Positions 45,501 to 56,084 of a stretch of DNA of 64,000 nt are shown piece after piece. Origin of the DNA: Plazaster borealis (Eukaryota; Echinodermata; Asteroidea; Forcipulatida; Labidiasteridae); contig CM037472.1 in assembly GCA_021014325.1 (NCBI GenBank), positions 26,575,539-26,639,538 on the forward strand, written 5' to 3'. Position 1 is the first letter of the stretch; every line of letters starts with the position of its first letter. The notes below the pieces were generated by a model. That model made no database searches. It was given only the letters and a program-made list of their open reading frames with translations, and was not told where the DNA came from. The position numbers and the translations under genes were made by a program.

Positions 45501-47156
45501 AGATCCCATCGTGTGGCAACTGTGGCTCAGCAAGACAGTTTGAGTTTCAGGTAAAATGTACAGAGAATCTCTCTCTCTCTTTCTCTCTCTGACGAGGTGT
45601 CGCTTGTCGCACATATCAAAACTGGATCCTACTGAGCAGCAGCATACCGACATTTCTATCTCCAGGGGCCAATTTCATAGTGCTGCTTAACGGTAATGAA
45701 ATTTCGTGCTAAATTTTGTGCTAAGCAGAAAATTTTGCTTAAGTGTAACAAATATTTCACAGGTTAGCAAGAAAATTAGGCAGACAGTTGCGCGTTTGCC
45801 ATGGATTTGCATTTTTACGGCATTCATTCTCATACAGTAAGTACCGGAAGGTTAGCATGCCTTTTCGTGTGCTTACGGTTAGCAGCGCTATGAAATGGAA
45901 ACTCGCGCAGTAAGCACAAAATCAGCCATTAAGCAGCTCTATGAAATTGGGCCCAGATAAAGCAGCACTCTTACCAAACTTAGAGTAAACCAACACAGTT
46001 CTTCTAAAGGATATGCCCCAAAATTCCAACCCAGTAGTAGTATCACTTACATAATTTATTATAAAAATCTCATTTACTTATTCTAAACAAAACTGTATGG
46101 TTACTACAAATAAGGCACTATGTCAGCTACTCAGCTAGCCACGATAATCATATCTCGTAGTCATGTTCCGGAGAGTTTTTGCCCAAAAATTCAAATTTAC
46201 CCATTTCAGTTTATGTAAAACTTTGAAAAAGGTTCAAAACATTTTGCCAAATTTGAACCTATTGTAACCCTTCGGTCCATGACCTCAGGAGGATTGAGGT
46301 TTACGATCATCACAACTATTTGTCAGCCTGCATTATGATTTCATGGAGGTGATTACAAATTTAAATAGATGATAAAAAACTACCTTAAAACCCTCGAGCG
46401 AGGCACCTTTTTGGGTGCAAGTTGCTTCTGGTAGGTTGTCAGCACATGCTTCCAAGCTTATACAGGTTAAGAGGGTTTGTTTTGCTTTTTTTTCAACAAT
46501 GTTTGTTTTAAGTATGTTGTTTACATGTCCAGGTATTGCCTTGGTTAGTTTAAGCCTATTTGTTTGCTTAATTAAAGGCATCGTACATGTTTGGAAATTG
46601 TCAAAGACCAGTGTTCTCACTTGGTGTATCCCAACATATGCATAAAATAACAAGCCTGTGAAAATTTGGGCTCAATTGGTCATCGAAGTTGCAAGAAAAT
46701 GATGAAGAAAAAACACCCTTGTTGTACAATTGTGTGCTTTCAGATAGGAATAAAAGGCTTCTTGCAAGAAGTTTTTATTATTTTAGTGAGAAATTACCTC
46801 TTTCTCAAAAACTACGTTACTTCAGAGGGAGTCATTTCCTTCAATGTTTTATAATATTAACAGCTCTCCATTGCTTGTTACCAAGTAACTTTTTATGCTA
46901 ATATTTGTTTTGAGTCATTACCAAACATGTACGATACCTTTAACTAGTTATAACACATATAACATCCCCACATTGCTTTGTTTTGCTGGTCTAGGTTACA
47001 CCTCAACTGCTCATTCATCTCGGTGTTGACAGTCTGGAGAACAGCATTGATTGGGGCACCCTCATCGTTTACACTTGCACCAAGAGTTGTGATGAAGGAC
47101 CACCTTATAAGCAAGAATTCTTGTGGAAGCAGGTCGTTGTAGAAACCAAGAAGTAA
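42009..47156 (+). CDS. PDCD2: Programmed cell death protein 2 (PDCD2), four exons
   Basis: Exons 42009-42543, 44084-44328, 45434-45550 and 46995-47156 join in phases 1, 0 and 0 to give 352 residues (human 344). Family role: zinc-finger protein that helps the ribosomal protein uS5 (RPS2) into 40S precursors; found in nucleus and cytoplasm. Seen: an N-terminal block with LGFVNENAESWKLSRKYFPS and KVGGKPAWLS; a CPNCGK pair; a MYND finger beginning CAVCGCHGGKRCSKC and ending HKVSC; an acidic linker; and the PDCD2_C domain with IRYDRGGQPLL, CGNCGS, FEFQVTPQLL, DWGTLIVYTC and FLWKQ. The ATG at 42009 is chosen over an in-frame ATG 27 bp upstream because MAAP aligns with the human start and sits in a strong AAGATGG context. 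An ATTAAA near 47320 may be the poly(A) signal. No inactivating change is seen. Confidence 0.96.
42970..43060 (+). mobile_element. tRNA-like sequence (SINE head or tRNA pseudogene)
   Basis: CATCGTGGTCAAGTGGTTAG resembles an A box and GGTGTGGGTTCAAATCCTAC a B box. The 5' and 3' ends do not pair as an acceptor stem by eye. In PDCD2 intron 1. Confidence 0.45.
43667..43865. mobile_element. Inverted-repeat family B copy 3
   Basis: The ends are GGGCCCAATTTCATAGAGCT and its exact complement AGCTCTATGAAATTGGGCCC; the best preserved copy. Confidence 0.85.
44084..44328 (+). CDS. PDCD2: PDCD2 exon 2: acidic linker
   Basis: The acceptor is TTCCACAG|ATT and the donor GATCAG|GTACAG. It encodes DNDILFPEFELVTEPEDYDQ, then an Asp/Glu-rich stretch, then LAESQDDRQFAKFKNRIQ and HEPDQ. 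Human PDCD2 has FLFPEFEIVIE and KFKTQIALEPEQ in the same order. Confidence 0.95.
44352..44728 (+). mobile_element. MITE family A copy 3
   Basis: 377 bp, ends AGGCACTGAACACG and CCAGTGCCT, TTAA on both flanks. It begins 23 bp after the PDCD2 exon 2 donor. Confidence 0.88.
44965..45075 (-). mobile_element. SINE family 1 fragment
   Basis: Shares TTATATATTTCTGGTAAT, ACCTAGGATGCCTCATAAAT and GCCTGAGGAAACCTGTAAAC with the copy at 38470-38824; the head is missing. Confidence 0.55.
45434..45550 (+). CDS. PDCD2: PDCD2 exon 3
   Basis: The acceptor is GATTGTAG|GTG and the donor TTTCAG|GTAAAA; 39 codons. It encodes VIRYDRGGQPLLISREKRPQ and IPSCGNCGSARQFEFQ, the first half of the PDCD2 C-terminal domain with its Cys pair. 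Confidence 0.95.
45665..45954. mobile_element. Inverted-repeat family B copy 4 (longer)
   Basis: The ends are GGGCCAATTTCATAGTGCTG and AGCTCTATGAAATTGGGCCC; the 290-bp interior contains CGGTTAGCAGCGCTATGAAA, suggesting an internal second end. Confidence 0.7.
46576..46939 (+). mobile_element. MITE family A copy 4
   Basis: 364 bp, left end AGGCATCGTACATGTTTGGA, right end complementary (CCAAACATGTACGATACCT), TTAA on both sides. 55 bp before PDCD2 exon 4. Confidence 0.87.
46995..47156 (+). CDS. PDCD2: PDCD2 exon 4 and stop
   Basis: The acceptor is TGGTCTAG|GTT. The exon encodes VTPQLLIHLGVDSLENSIDW, then GTLIVYTCTKSC and QEFLWKQVVVETKK, ending TAA at 47154-47156. Confidence 0.96.
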   Translation, partial: VTPQLLIHLGVDSLENSIDWGTLIVYTCTKSCDEGPPYKQEFLWKQVVVETKK

Positions 47157-47324
47157 TCTGAGATGGCATCTCATCCACCAACATCAATTGTTTTCCGTTT
47201 TAGAATCATTTTTAAAGCACATGTTAATGGGCGGTAGATTCTTAAATTTTTGTATTCATTCAAATCATCTACATCTTTCATGTAATCACATCAGATTATT
47301 GTGTTTTATCTTAGACAGCATTAA

Positions 47325-47774
47325 ATATAGGGTCATAGATTTGGTAAATACTCTAAAAATGAATGACCATAAAAACTAACTTGGTGACAAGCACTGCAGC
47401 TGTTGATAGTAAAAAACTATTTTGAGAAAGGATTCCCTTCGTAGTGATATGGTTTGGATAATTTTTCACCCAACAGCATTTGAATCTGAGAAACCATTCA
47501 TGCAGGAATCATTTCTCAGATTGATGAGGGTTTGTGTCCGTTCTCGAATGCTGCGGCCAGAGATGCAGTTGGTACCTACCCGCTGTCACCTCGCTAAACA
47601 TGGATGTACTCGATGTTCTTGTGAAAATACCATGACAGTCATTTGCTGTTTTCTCAGCAAGTAGACACTGTATTCAGCTGAAACTTTCACATGTGACTTT
47701 TATTTATCTTTCTTGATAATTTTGCCTATAAATAAGCAGTATGTTCACAAAAAAACAATCTATGACCCTGCCTT
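47325..47774. mobile_element. MITE family D copy 2
   Basis: Same interior as 22829-23235 (ATGAATGACCATAAAAACT, GAGAAAGGATTCCCTTCG, ACAGTCATTTGCTGTTTTCT), longer by about 40 bp; the right flank TTAA is mutated. It may carry poly(A)-like sequence for TRPT1 or PDCD2. Confidence 0.8.
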
Positions 47775-48347
47775 CTAACCATGAGCTGTTCAGTATTGTA
47801 TGCAAAGTAAAAAAGTTGACATATTATGCAGGTATTGTTCATAATTTGGCATAATCATATGTTGTATTATTCTTTAAAACATAGGAGCATTCCAAGCAAG
47901 TGTATTTCAGACACTCTTGGTGATGAATTATGAAGTTATCTGATGTTACGAATACTGCTACATCTCGTTAAACCTGAGAATTCCATAGAGAAACTTTGGT
48001 TTCACCGTACTAGATAGAGTCACACAGCTTTTCCATCGCTAAATATCAAACAACCTGAAATCGACAATAAACAAAATGTAAAGAGTTAAACTTCAACTCG
48101 TGTTATCAGTCTTAATAAAATGCTCACTCTCTGACTTGGTTCTACTTCTTGAAGATGGTCTTGTAGAGCAACTTTACAAAAATTACTTTTGACGCTTGTG
48201 AATGCTCTAGACCATGTGCCCTTTGTTTACAACTAAACAGCCCTCTATTGAAATTCCCAGGCAGTGTGCGCGCAATTCTTGTTTTGCATAAATTTGGTTA
48301 CAGAGTGACATCAAAGGTTACATGATTAATTGGCAAAATGTGTTGAA

Positions 48348-48481
48348 CTATTTACGGAAATTTTTCAACTTACGTGGACGTGTTTTAATGACTTGCTTGA
48401 AGTACTGTGGATTTATAAAACCATTTGCATCCCCTGGACACAAAATCACTCCATTTTTGGACACTTGAAATGAGAGCCCGT
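48348..48481 (-). CDS. TRPT1: TRPT1 exon 7 and stop
   Basis: The acceptor is ATTTGCAG|ACG. It encodes DGLSFQVSKNGVILCPGDAN, then GFINPQYFKQVIKTRP and ends NFRK, TAG at 48350-48348. NGVILCPG and P-Y-F-K match the family C-terminus. Confidence 0.94.
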
Positions 48482-51400
48482 CTGCAAATATACAAACCAA
48501 CCATTAGGTTTTTAAATTTTATATTTTAAGTATCAAACCACAAGGGAAACTGACCGAGTATGTTTTAAAAAATTGGGGGTTGAACAAAGAAAAAATTGAC
48601 TAATGGGCTTCTGACTGGCAACACGAACAAAATAGGGAGACCGCCAACATTAGGACTAAATAGCTTCGTTGGTAGAGGCCGGCACATTAATCCAGCAGGT
48701 TCAAGTCCTGCTATAGTCAATTTTTCTTTGTTCAACCCAAAATTCCTTTTTATTTTAGTGCATTATACTTCTTCAGAGTTTACTCTTAACCCTCCTCTTA
48801 AAAGCAAGCTTTGACCAACACTCTTTGGGTCTGCCTGCATCATTCGTTACAGTGGTATGGTGTACAGTAGACTGAAGTGGCAAGGGTACACTACTCACTA
48901 ATTAGACAATCTGTACAATGTGCAATGTGCACATCCTCAAAACTGTGTTGTGGTTATTACTCAAAGGGGTAGGATTGTCGATTGACAAAATTCAAACTGT
49001 TGAATATCCACTATTGGGTTTTTATATACTTGCATATCGAGCAATGACTACTCAAGTAATGACATCAAAAATGGATAGCAAGGTTTTTTAACAAGACTAT
49101 TCCATCAGCCCTTTTGTGACCCGATCACCTTGACACTGATCTGGTATTACATAAGCCATTTTGAGATATGGTGGACACATTACGATGGCACTATTGTTTG
49201 AGTAGTTTTTCTGTACACCCGAACCCAACACTGCACTCCTTATAGTGTCCACCATCTCAAAAAGGCTAGTTATGAGGACCCCGTCGCATGCATGTTCTAA
49301 ACGTTTAATGTTTATTTATTCTCAACACTGAATGCTTTTTCTTACCATTTAATGCTTTTTCAAGATTCAAGAAGATCATCACTTCACAGGAGCGCCTCAT
49401 CCCTAGAAAGGGAAAGCAAATAAGTTGCTAACTGATTAGTAAAGTTTCGTGACTGATTCTATCCCAACAGCTTTTTGAATAAACCAAAAGGCTTTATTTA
49501 ACCTTGATATTCAGTTTGCAGTAACATCATGTGTATATACTTTGCTGTGTATTCGGTAGACTACTTAGTTCTGAAAAGAACTACTGTATCTTGCTTATTT
49601 AGTACTACCTGGGGGAGGGGGAGGTAGGAAATCGGCTGGGACTACTACTTTCATTTAGAAGATCAAGGGAACTTCTCGTTATTAACTTCACTCCCGCAGA
49701 GTGAGTTCTTAATTGGTCTCACCGTTTCAATGTTTCAACACAGCAGCCGTTTAGCAAGATTTGACCTTTCCTCCACTCAGCTAATAAGGTTTAAGAAAAG
49801 GTCATGTCCTGAACGACCTTTTCAAATGTTTTCCACGTCAACATGGTATCTACATTTGAAAAACAGACTCAAATTTCTGTTTCATTTTATTCTGATTAAA
49901 CTCCCAAGATGCCATTGCCAGTGGACATTTCAATTTATCCGATGGTAGTCCCTCTTACCCTCTTACCAAAGAAAACATGTTGTAAAAAAAAATAAATAAT
50001 AACAATAACCTCAAGGTTGGATTTCAGTTTAATTATTAGTCATTATAAAAGACTGTTGGTAAATGTTTGAACTGATTCAATGGCATGGCTTTATGACCTC
50101 TGGATAAGGCACTTTAAAGTAGAGGAACCCAAATAATTTCATTCATCTCGTCAAAGTTTTTAAGCAAAGCTGTCATCTGTCAGTTCTTATGGTTTTTTAA
50201 TGTACTGTACACTAATATTATAAACAACAGACACTACCACAAACATAAATCGAACCGATTCAAACCATAACATCAAAAATGTTAACCAAAGGTGATGAAA
50301 TAAATCCAGCAAGACTTATACTCTTACCACTTATCACATTACTTTCTCCTGGTTCACCCTGAGCAAAGTGAACATGCGTTCGATTCATTCGACTTAAGCC
50401 CTGAAAAAAACCAAAAAAAAACATCAAATTGACATTTATTCAAATGCTATAAGTATGGTAGATTATCTTAAACTAATTTTGTAAATAGAGTTTACTCGGA
50501 TTGTTGGCAGATACATTTTCACTACACATTACCATCTGACCTCCGCATAACTGGTTGAAAAACGTACATATTTCTTGGAAGTGTTGTAGCTGCCCCAGCA
50601 CTTTTTCACTTTGTCACTGAAGAATTTACATAACAGTCGGTCTTTGTCAGGTAAATCATCTAACAGACAGGACGATATCCTTAAGTCAATTGCTCCATAA
50701 ATATTTTACAAATTGTCTTTGTAACAATTTTCATGATGTGTTACATTCTAACCTGGTTTTTTATGGAAGCCCAAAACTTGAGATACGTGCCGTGGACCAC
50801 CGTTGGATATTGAGATGCATCTGTGATGGGTGTCAGCTCCAAGTCTGGCAACTAAGGTTGGAATTGGAAAGACAGATCTATGTAAATATCGATACAATTA
50901 GCGTATTAAACTAATGTCATTATTGCATCGGACTAGTGGTTAAAACATCTGCCCTAGAACGCAGGTGGTCATGGATTCCAATTCATCTCAAAATTGCTTT
51001 GGTATTTTTCAGTAGGACGGAAGGGGGAGGGGGGGGGGAGTACCGAGTTTTCAGTACTCAATAATACCTCGGAGTAGAGCATAAACTAAAATTATATCAG
51101 TACAGAAAGAACAGGAGCCTTAACAGAGCATGTACATCTGCCTCTCTTTAATAATAATAAACCGTTCTTTCTTATAAAGCGCATATTACAATGAAGTCTC
51201 TCCGCACTTGAGTGGGTAAACAGGTGTGTTTTAAGTTGCAACTTAAATTGTTCCAGGGTGGGGCAGTTTTTGATGTGGTGTGGAAGGTTGTTCCATTGTG
51301 ATTCTTTTTAAAGCATTATCTTAAGGGTCATTTTAATAAACTTGAAGGAACATTCAGGACAAATACCTTCTGCCTCTATATTTATGCCTGACGTTTTCAG

Positions 51401-54099
51401 TCAACCAAACAAGATTCAAAACTTTGCTGCAACCCAGGACTTCAACTCAATGTCCAATTAACACATTTTCACTTTCCGTTCTAAAGAAATGAAAGCATTT
51501 AAATTAGTTTACTCCAATAATTATTGTCTTTTTGTACTGCATCACAATCAAACCAGCTGTGAATAATTTGATAAACGAAGTGTCGTAATAGGAACTGCAG
51601 GTAATAAACCACAAGGGAAACTGACTGGGAAATATACATCAATTTTTAGGTGAACATAGACAAATTTACTAGAGCGGGATTTGAACCTGTGACCTCCAGG
51701 TTGACATGCCAGTGCTATACCAACTGAGCTAACAAGCCCGCTCAAAATTACTTAACCTAAATTGAGAGCACACTTACCACAAAAGAATGTCCTTGATTGG
51801 CACCTATTTGAAATTTTTCTGAGGAGGGACATTTCCTTAATGAGAAGCGTTGCTTGTCGCTATTAGCAACCGCTTCCTTGATGTCTTCCAGAGTGTACTG
51901 ACGAAACAAAGAATGTGAAAGGAGATCATCTACATCAACGTAACCACCTGAATTCAACAAAATAAAACAATTTTGTTTTACTATAATTACAAAAAGCAAT
52001 GTACAAAATAACCCGTAAGGATAATAACTTGACCAGCAAAAGAGCTTTCTGAATTTTGTTTTGCCTTTCAATTGCTTTTTTATTTATTTAAGAAGGAACT
52101 ATTTCCCTAGCCTGAACATCTGACGTAACCCTTTGAAGCTCGTGATTAACACCAGATACCTGCCTTGAGCCCCTGGCCGGATCCTGCCAGATGTAGGCCT
52201 ACCTTTGACCTCGCATCCATTTCACATGGACATTTACACACAATTACATGTGAATAAAACAACATTACACTGCGTAGTACCTACATGATGCACACGCTGC
52301 ATGCAGAAGATCAAAAGTGCAAGCTGACAAACTACATCACTGCGGACGAATCATAACACAGATGGAAAGCTTACGTCACTGCACGTTTATCCAATGAAAT
52401 CATTGTATCCAATGAAATAATTGGGTCTGTATTAAGACCAGTGCCTGTCTTTATCCTTGCGGATAAAGACAGGGGACCAGTGTGCTATTTTCCCAGCTCT
52501 GGGCTTCTTCGCTTGCATTTTCATACAGCATAAACAAAAGGGTCTTAAAATCAAAAATTTGCTATATGCAAATGAACGTCTTCCAGACAAAATCTTTTTT
52601 TTAAATTTGTAAACCAAAAGATTATCACCAATAAACTGAAGGAGCTCCAAGAAAATGCAAACATAATTTTATAAGATTCAAACAAGTTTATTTGTTTTAT
52701 TTATTTTATTTATTCATTCAGGCCATAAAAAAGTAGAAAACATACACAAGCCCTTTTTCAATCAGGCACTGGCATAACGAGAGATTGACAAAAATGCACA
52801 AATGAATGGTTTGATGCATAAAAAGCCCCCCCCCCCCCAAAAAAAAAAAAAATGTTTAGTTATGCTAACCTGCAATCAGACCCAAAATTATGAACGGCCT
52901 AGGGATTGCCCAAAATACCAAATTACCATCCAAAGGGTCATTCCCCCATAATTGTCTTGATTGTAATAGCAGGCCTACTCGAGTCATCTCCTGGGTACTT
53001 GCTAGCCTTAAGTCAAGGTGCTCGCGGCTTCCCAGATGGTATACAACAGTTCGACCACTGCTAATATGAAAAAAAGACTAGTGTGTGCGGTAGGCGCTTG
53101 CAGTATACAACAGAATCACCATACAACACAAACATCACGACCACTGCTAACACGAAAAAGACTAGTGCAAGCCGCTTGCACCAGTTTTTTTCCTGTTTAG
53201 CAGTGGTGGCGATGTTCGTTTTGTATACTATCCGGGCAGCTGTAAGCGAATTTGAGTTAAGGCTAGGTACTTGCCTGAATTTATATTGAATCCAAGCTCA
53301 ACAGCCTTGTGTCTTAACACGTAGGTCAGTGTCTTGGACAAATGAACATCCTTTCTTCCATTCCAACCCTGCTGAGCCAAATCAAAAATAATTCTATGTG
53401 ACTGTGTTTTTCATTTCAAAAGCCACTGGATTAGGTCTTTATAGGAAGAAAAACTGTTTTTAATGTGCAATCTCTAAATGTTTGGTCTAATGTGTAAAGT
53501 TGTATCAATCGTCAATCAATGGAAAAATCGTACATTTTATTTCAACAAAAAATTTGCCATTCACAACGTATGATGTTAAAACCAAGGTGGCTGTCCTGTG
53601 GTTCGAATGCACATCTCATGTGATTCAAGTGCAGATCTCACATGGCCCACAGCCCTAGTTCTCAACCCTCACATAATTGTTTTGAACTGTCACAGCGGTC
53701 ACAGCTAGCTCCCCTACCCTCACCCCCACCCCTCTACTCTACTAATAGCGTAAACAGGGGGAGAGGTGGATAGCCCCCCCCCCACTCAGAACCCTTGACT
53801 TCAGGCCAAAAATAGCCCCTAAAACAATAAATGCTCCTATGACTGAGTATTACTAGTACGACATGGATGGTTGTACGTTGTTAATAATAAGCTTCATATC
53901 TCATGGGACATGTTGGTAAACATCGAGTACAAAATACGGTCGTCCGTCGATCGAAGTACAGCGCCCTATTTCCTTCCTCCATAGTCTATGAGAAAGGCCC
54001 TTCTCTATGTCTATGCTTCCTCCATGCACTGACACCGCGGTGTTACTGACCATACTCCATAGTTTCTACGCCTAACTTTACCTTTCCACTTGATGCCAT
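48348..54099 (-). CDS. TRPT1: tRNA 2'-phosphotransferase (TRPT1/Tpt1/KptA family), seven exons
   Basis: Minus-strand exons 54099-54082, 53368-53275, 51947-51778, 50851-50753, 50400-50328, 49402-49346 and 48481-48348 give 214 residues (human 253). Family role: transfers the splice-junction 2'-phosphate of tRNA to NAD+, releasing nicotinamide and ADP-ribose 1'',2''-cyclic phosphate. Seen: DVHLSKTLTYVLRHKAVELG; GGYVDVDDLL; KQRFSLRK; ANQGHS; VVHGTYLKFW; GLSRMNRTHVHFAQGEPGES; GMRRSCEVMIFL; NGVILCPGDANGFINPQYFK. Of the Arg-His-Arg-Arg active-site set known in Tpt1, R25, H26 and R154 are present, but the position normally Arg in IRANQGHS reads Gly (residue 86). The second intron has a GC donor. Convergent with PDCD2. 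Confidence 0.94.
48535..48748. mobile_element. SINE family 2 copies e, head to head
   Basis: A minus fragment (48535-48602, ACCACAAGGGAAACTGACCG, GGTTGAACAAAG) is joined to a plus copy (GGACTAAATAGCTTCGTTGG with a GGTTCAAGTCCTGC B box). The arrangement is like that at 29769-30172. Confidence 0.6.
49346..49402 (-). CDS. TRPT1: TRPT1 exon 6 (MRRSCEV motif)
   Basis: The acceptor is TTTCTAG|GGA and the donor AAATG|GTAAGA. It encodes GMRRSCEVMIFLNLEKALN. The Arg after Met corresponds to the last catalytic Arg (human GMRSHCE). Confidence 0.92.
50328..50400 (-). CDS. TRPT1: TRPT1 exon 5 (RTHVHFA motif)
   Basis: Follows an A/T-rich acceptor ending CAG. It encodes GLSRMNRTHVHFAQGEPGES and NVIS, donor AGTG|GTAAGA, phase 1. 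RTHVHFA is the signature that contacts NAD+ and RNA phosphate in this family. Confidence 0.94.
50753..50851 (-). CDS. TRPT1: TRPT1 exon 4 (VHGT motif)
   Basis: The acceptor is CAACCTTAG|TTG and the donor AACCAG|GTTAGA; 33 codons. It encodes LPDLELTPITDASQYPTVVH followed by GTYLKFWASIKNQ, parallel to human VPKLELMPL and VHGTFWKHWPSI. Confidence 0.92.
50920..51000 (+). mobile_element. tRNA-like sequence
   Basis: GCATCGGACTAGTGGTTAAA then GTGGTCATGGATTCCAATTC look like degenerate A and B boxes; the mutated B box argues against a working tRNA. In a TRPT1 intron. Confidence 0.35.
51600..51745 (-). mobile_element. SINE family 2 copy f (minus)
   Basis: The minus strand reads GGGCTTGTTAGCTCAGTTGG, TATAGCACTGGCATGTC and GGTCACAGGTTCAAATCCCG; tail CAGTCAGTTTCCCTTGTGGT. 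It ends about 30 bp from TRPT1 exon 3. Confidence 0.7.
51778..51947 (-). CDS. TRPT1: TRPT1 exon 3 (ANQGHS motif)
   Basis: The acceptor is GAATTCAG|GTG and the donor TTTGTG|GTAAGT. It encodes GGYVDVDDLLSHSLFRQYTL, then DKQRFSLRK and KFQIGANQGHSFV. The residue before ANQGHS is Gly (GGT, 51804-51802), where relatives have Arg. Confidence 0.94.
53275..53368 (-). CDS. TRPT1: TRPT1 exon 2 (LRH motif)
   Basis: The acceptor is CTCAGCAG|GGT. It encodes GWNGRKDVHLSKTLTYVLRH and AVELGFNINS, ending AATTCAG|GCAAGT in phase 1. The donor is GC rather than GT. LRH carries the first Arg-His of the active site. Confidence 0.93.
54082..54099 (-). CDS. TRPT1: TRPT1 exon 1 (short, start codon)
   Basis: ATG at 54099-54097 encodes MASSGK, then the donor GGAAAG|GTAAAG in phase 0. 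It is an assignment by frame and donor only. Six residues carry no family signal, so another upstream start is possible. Confidence 0.6.
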
Positions 54100-56084
54100 G
54101 ATCACGGGTATTCTTAATCCTAAGTCTATCCAGTTTCCCTTTGCCACAAGAAAGACCGATCACTACAGTAAGTAGGCGTTTAAATTTCAATGGACTTGAT
54201 GGTCCGCTTCTGTTTACAAAAATGCTTCACTCGAAATTGATCAATTCTGACTACAGGTGGCGCTATTTACCTATATATTTCGGTTCGCTTGCGCTTTCTG
54301 ACTTTCGTCTAACATGGGTTCACAAGGGTCCAGACCGAAAATCATGCAGGTACATGTATTTAAAACCCTGCTTAGTACAAGGAAGATCTACTGCTTTTTA
54401 CAGTAGGTTTTTGCAGTTTTTAAAATAATTCTGCCCAGGAATTTTCAAAAGAAATTAGTTTTTTGGGGGTATACCCCTTTAAGACATGTAAAAACAGATG
54501 GAAGAAGTAATTGTCACTGGGAGAATTCAGTCACCTTGAAAATTCCATTTGACTTCTGTGGTCAAAAGGGCTTGCCATTACTTTGTACACGTAAACCTCA
54601 GCAAATCCTCAAAAATCAAAGGGTAGCCTTGATTGAAAATAATCATCAATCGTCCTTATCCAGAGCAGCTTGTCCCTGTCAGAAAAGACTGTGGGAGACT
54701 TGTTTGACAGGTGAAGATTTTGTATCAGGGTTTACACTTTACTTAAACAAACATCCACTTGTGGGGGGGGGGCGGAGGGGGGGGGGTTGTTAGTAAGGCC
54801 ATGGAGGAGGGAAACACAAGGAACTGTAATCCTGCCGGTGTCAGATGCAATTGTGTCCGCCATGCAATACTGTCCGCTCTGGACACTTTTGCATATGCAA
54901 TCGTGTCCGGGGCTATGCAAAACCGTCCGGCGGACATGCGTGAGCGAGCGTGGGCTGACGGAAGGCCGGCATTTGTGGGGTCCTGACAACAATAGAACAA
55001 AGGACACTACAAGGTCTTTTCAATAGGAACAATGGTTGCCCTCCACAGGCGGTTTTGTCCGGGCACTGCGCCCGTCCAAAATGCGCCCGGACAAAAAATG
55101 AAGCGCGGCCCGGGGACAGAATCGTCGTGCGCCCGGACAAAAATGTCGAAAAATACTTACGACGAACACAAACCACCGTTTCAATGCGCTAGTAGATGGT
55201 CGATCTTTTTGTCAATTGCTGCAAGATCTGCGGAAAAAAATACAAGACATGTATCGTGTAGGACTCCTACATCATACACCATTGAAACGTGTACAAAACC
55301 ACAGAGCTACATCTTACACCATTGAAACGTGTACAAACCAAACTCAACACATTAGGTGTAGGACTTTTTCAATCTCCTACCCTTTTTTTTCATTATTTTC
55401 TTGCAACTTCGATGACCAATTGAGCCCAAATTTTCACAGGCTTATTATTTTATGCATATGTTGGGATACACCAAGTGAGAACACTGGTCTTTGACAATTA
55501 CCAAACAATTACTTTGCAATTCCTACGTACGTTTAGGGTTTTCGTTAAAAGGCAATAGATTGGGATAGGTTACATACCATCTTTTACATTATAACATTGT
55601 CAGTATGAAAAACCTAATTTTTTTCATCGCGACGTCATCAGGTGTCAAGTTACGGTTATTCAATGGTTATTACTTTAACAAATCATATCTCCTCAACCAC
55701 ATGTCATTGTTCTGTCTTGTAGCTAACAGCACTTGTGACATTTCATTCAAAAGGTTGACCCACTTTGAACTTTACTTAGGGTCCAAACAGGAAGCTTCAA
55801 CAACAAAACAAAAATATATCTCCTGAACCAGATGTCACAAATTCGTAAGATTTGTGCTGTTTTGTAAGTTACAACACCTTTGACATTTCATTCACAAGAA
55901 TAACCCCACTTTGACCTTTCTTCCGGTCCAAATTAGTTTAAGAGTCAGTATCAGAAAGAAGATCAGGATTAGGTTTTTAGGCACACTTGAAGTCAAAATA
56001 AGGGCCTGTCAAAGGTGAAAGGTCTTCTATCTCAAAGTCAGACTAACTTTAAAATATTATTATTATTTATTTGGCAATTTCACA
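54100..56084. other. Region upstream of TRPT1, no gene seen
   Basis: Contains a G tract (54762-54787), a cluster of GTCCG/CGGAC words (54838-55150), and two copies of TACACCATTGAAACGTGTAC (near 55274 and 55315). A truncated family A MITE lies at 55383-55507. The open frames here (up to about 95 codons) lack recognisable features. Confidence 0.45.
55383..55507 (-). mobile_element. MITE family A, truncated copy
   Basis: The minus strand carries TTGGTAATTGTCAAAGACCA, GGTGTATCCCAACATATGCA and GGGCTCAATTGGTCATCGAA; only one third of the element remains. Confidence 0.72.
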
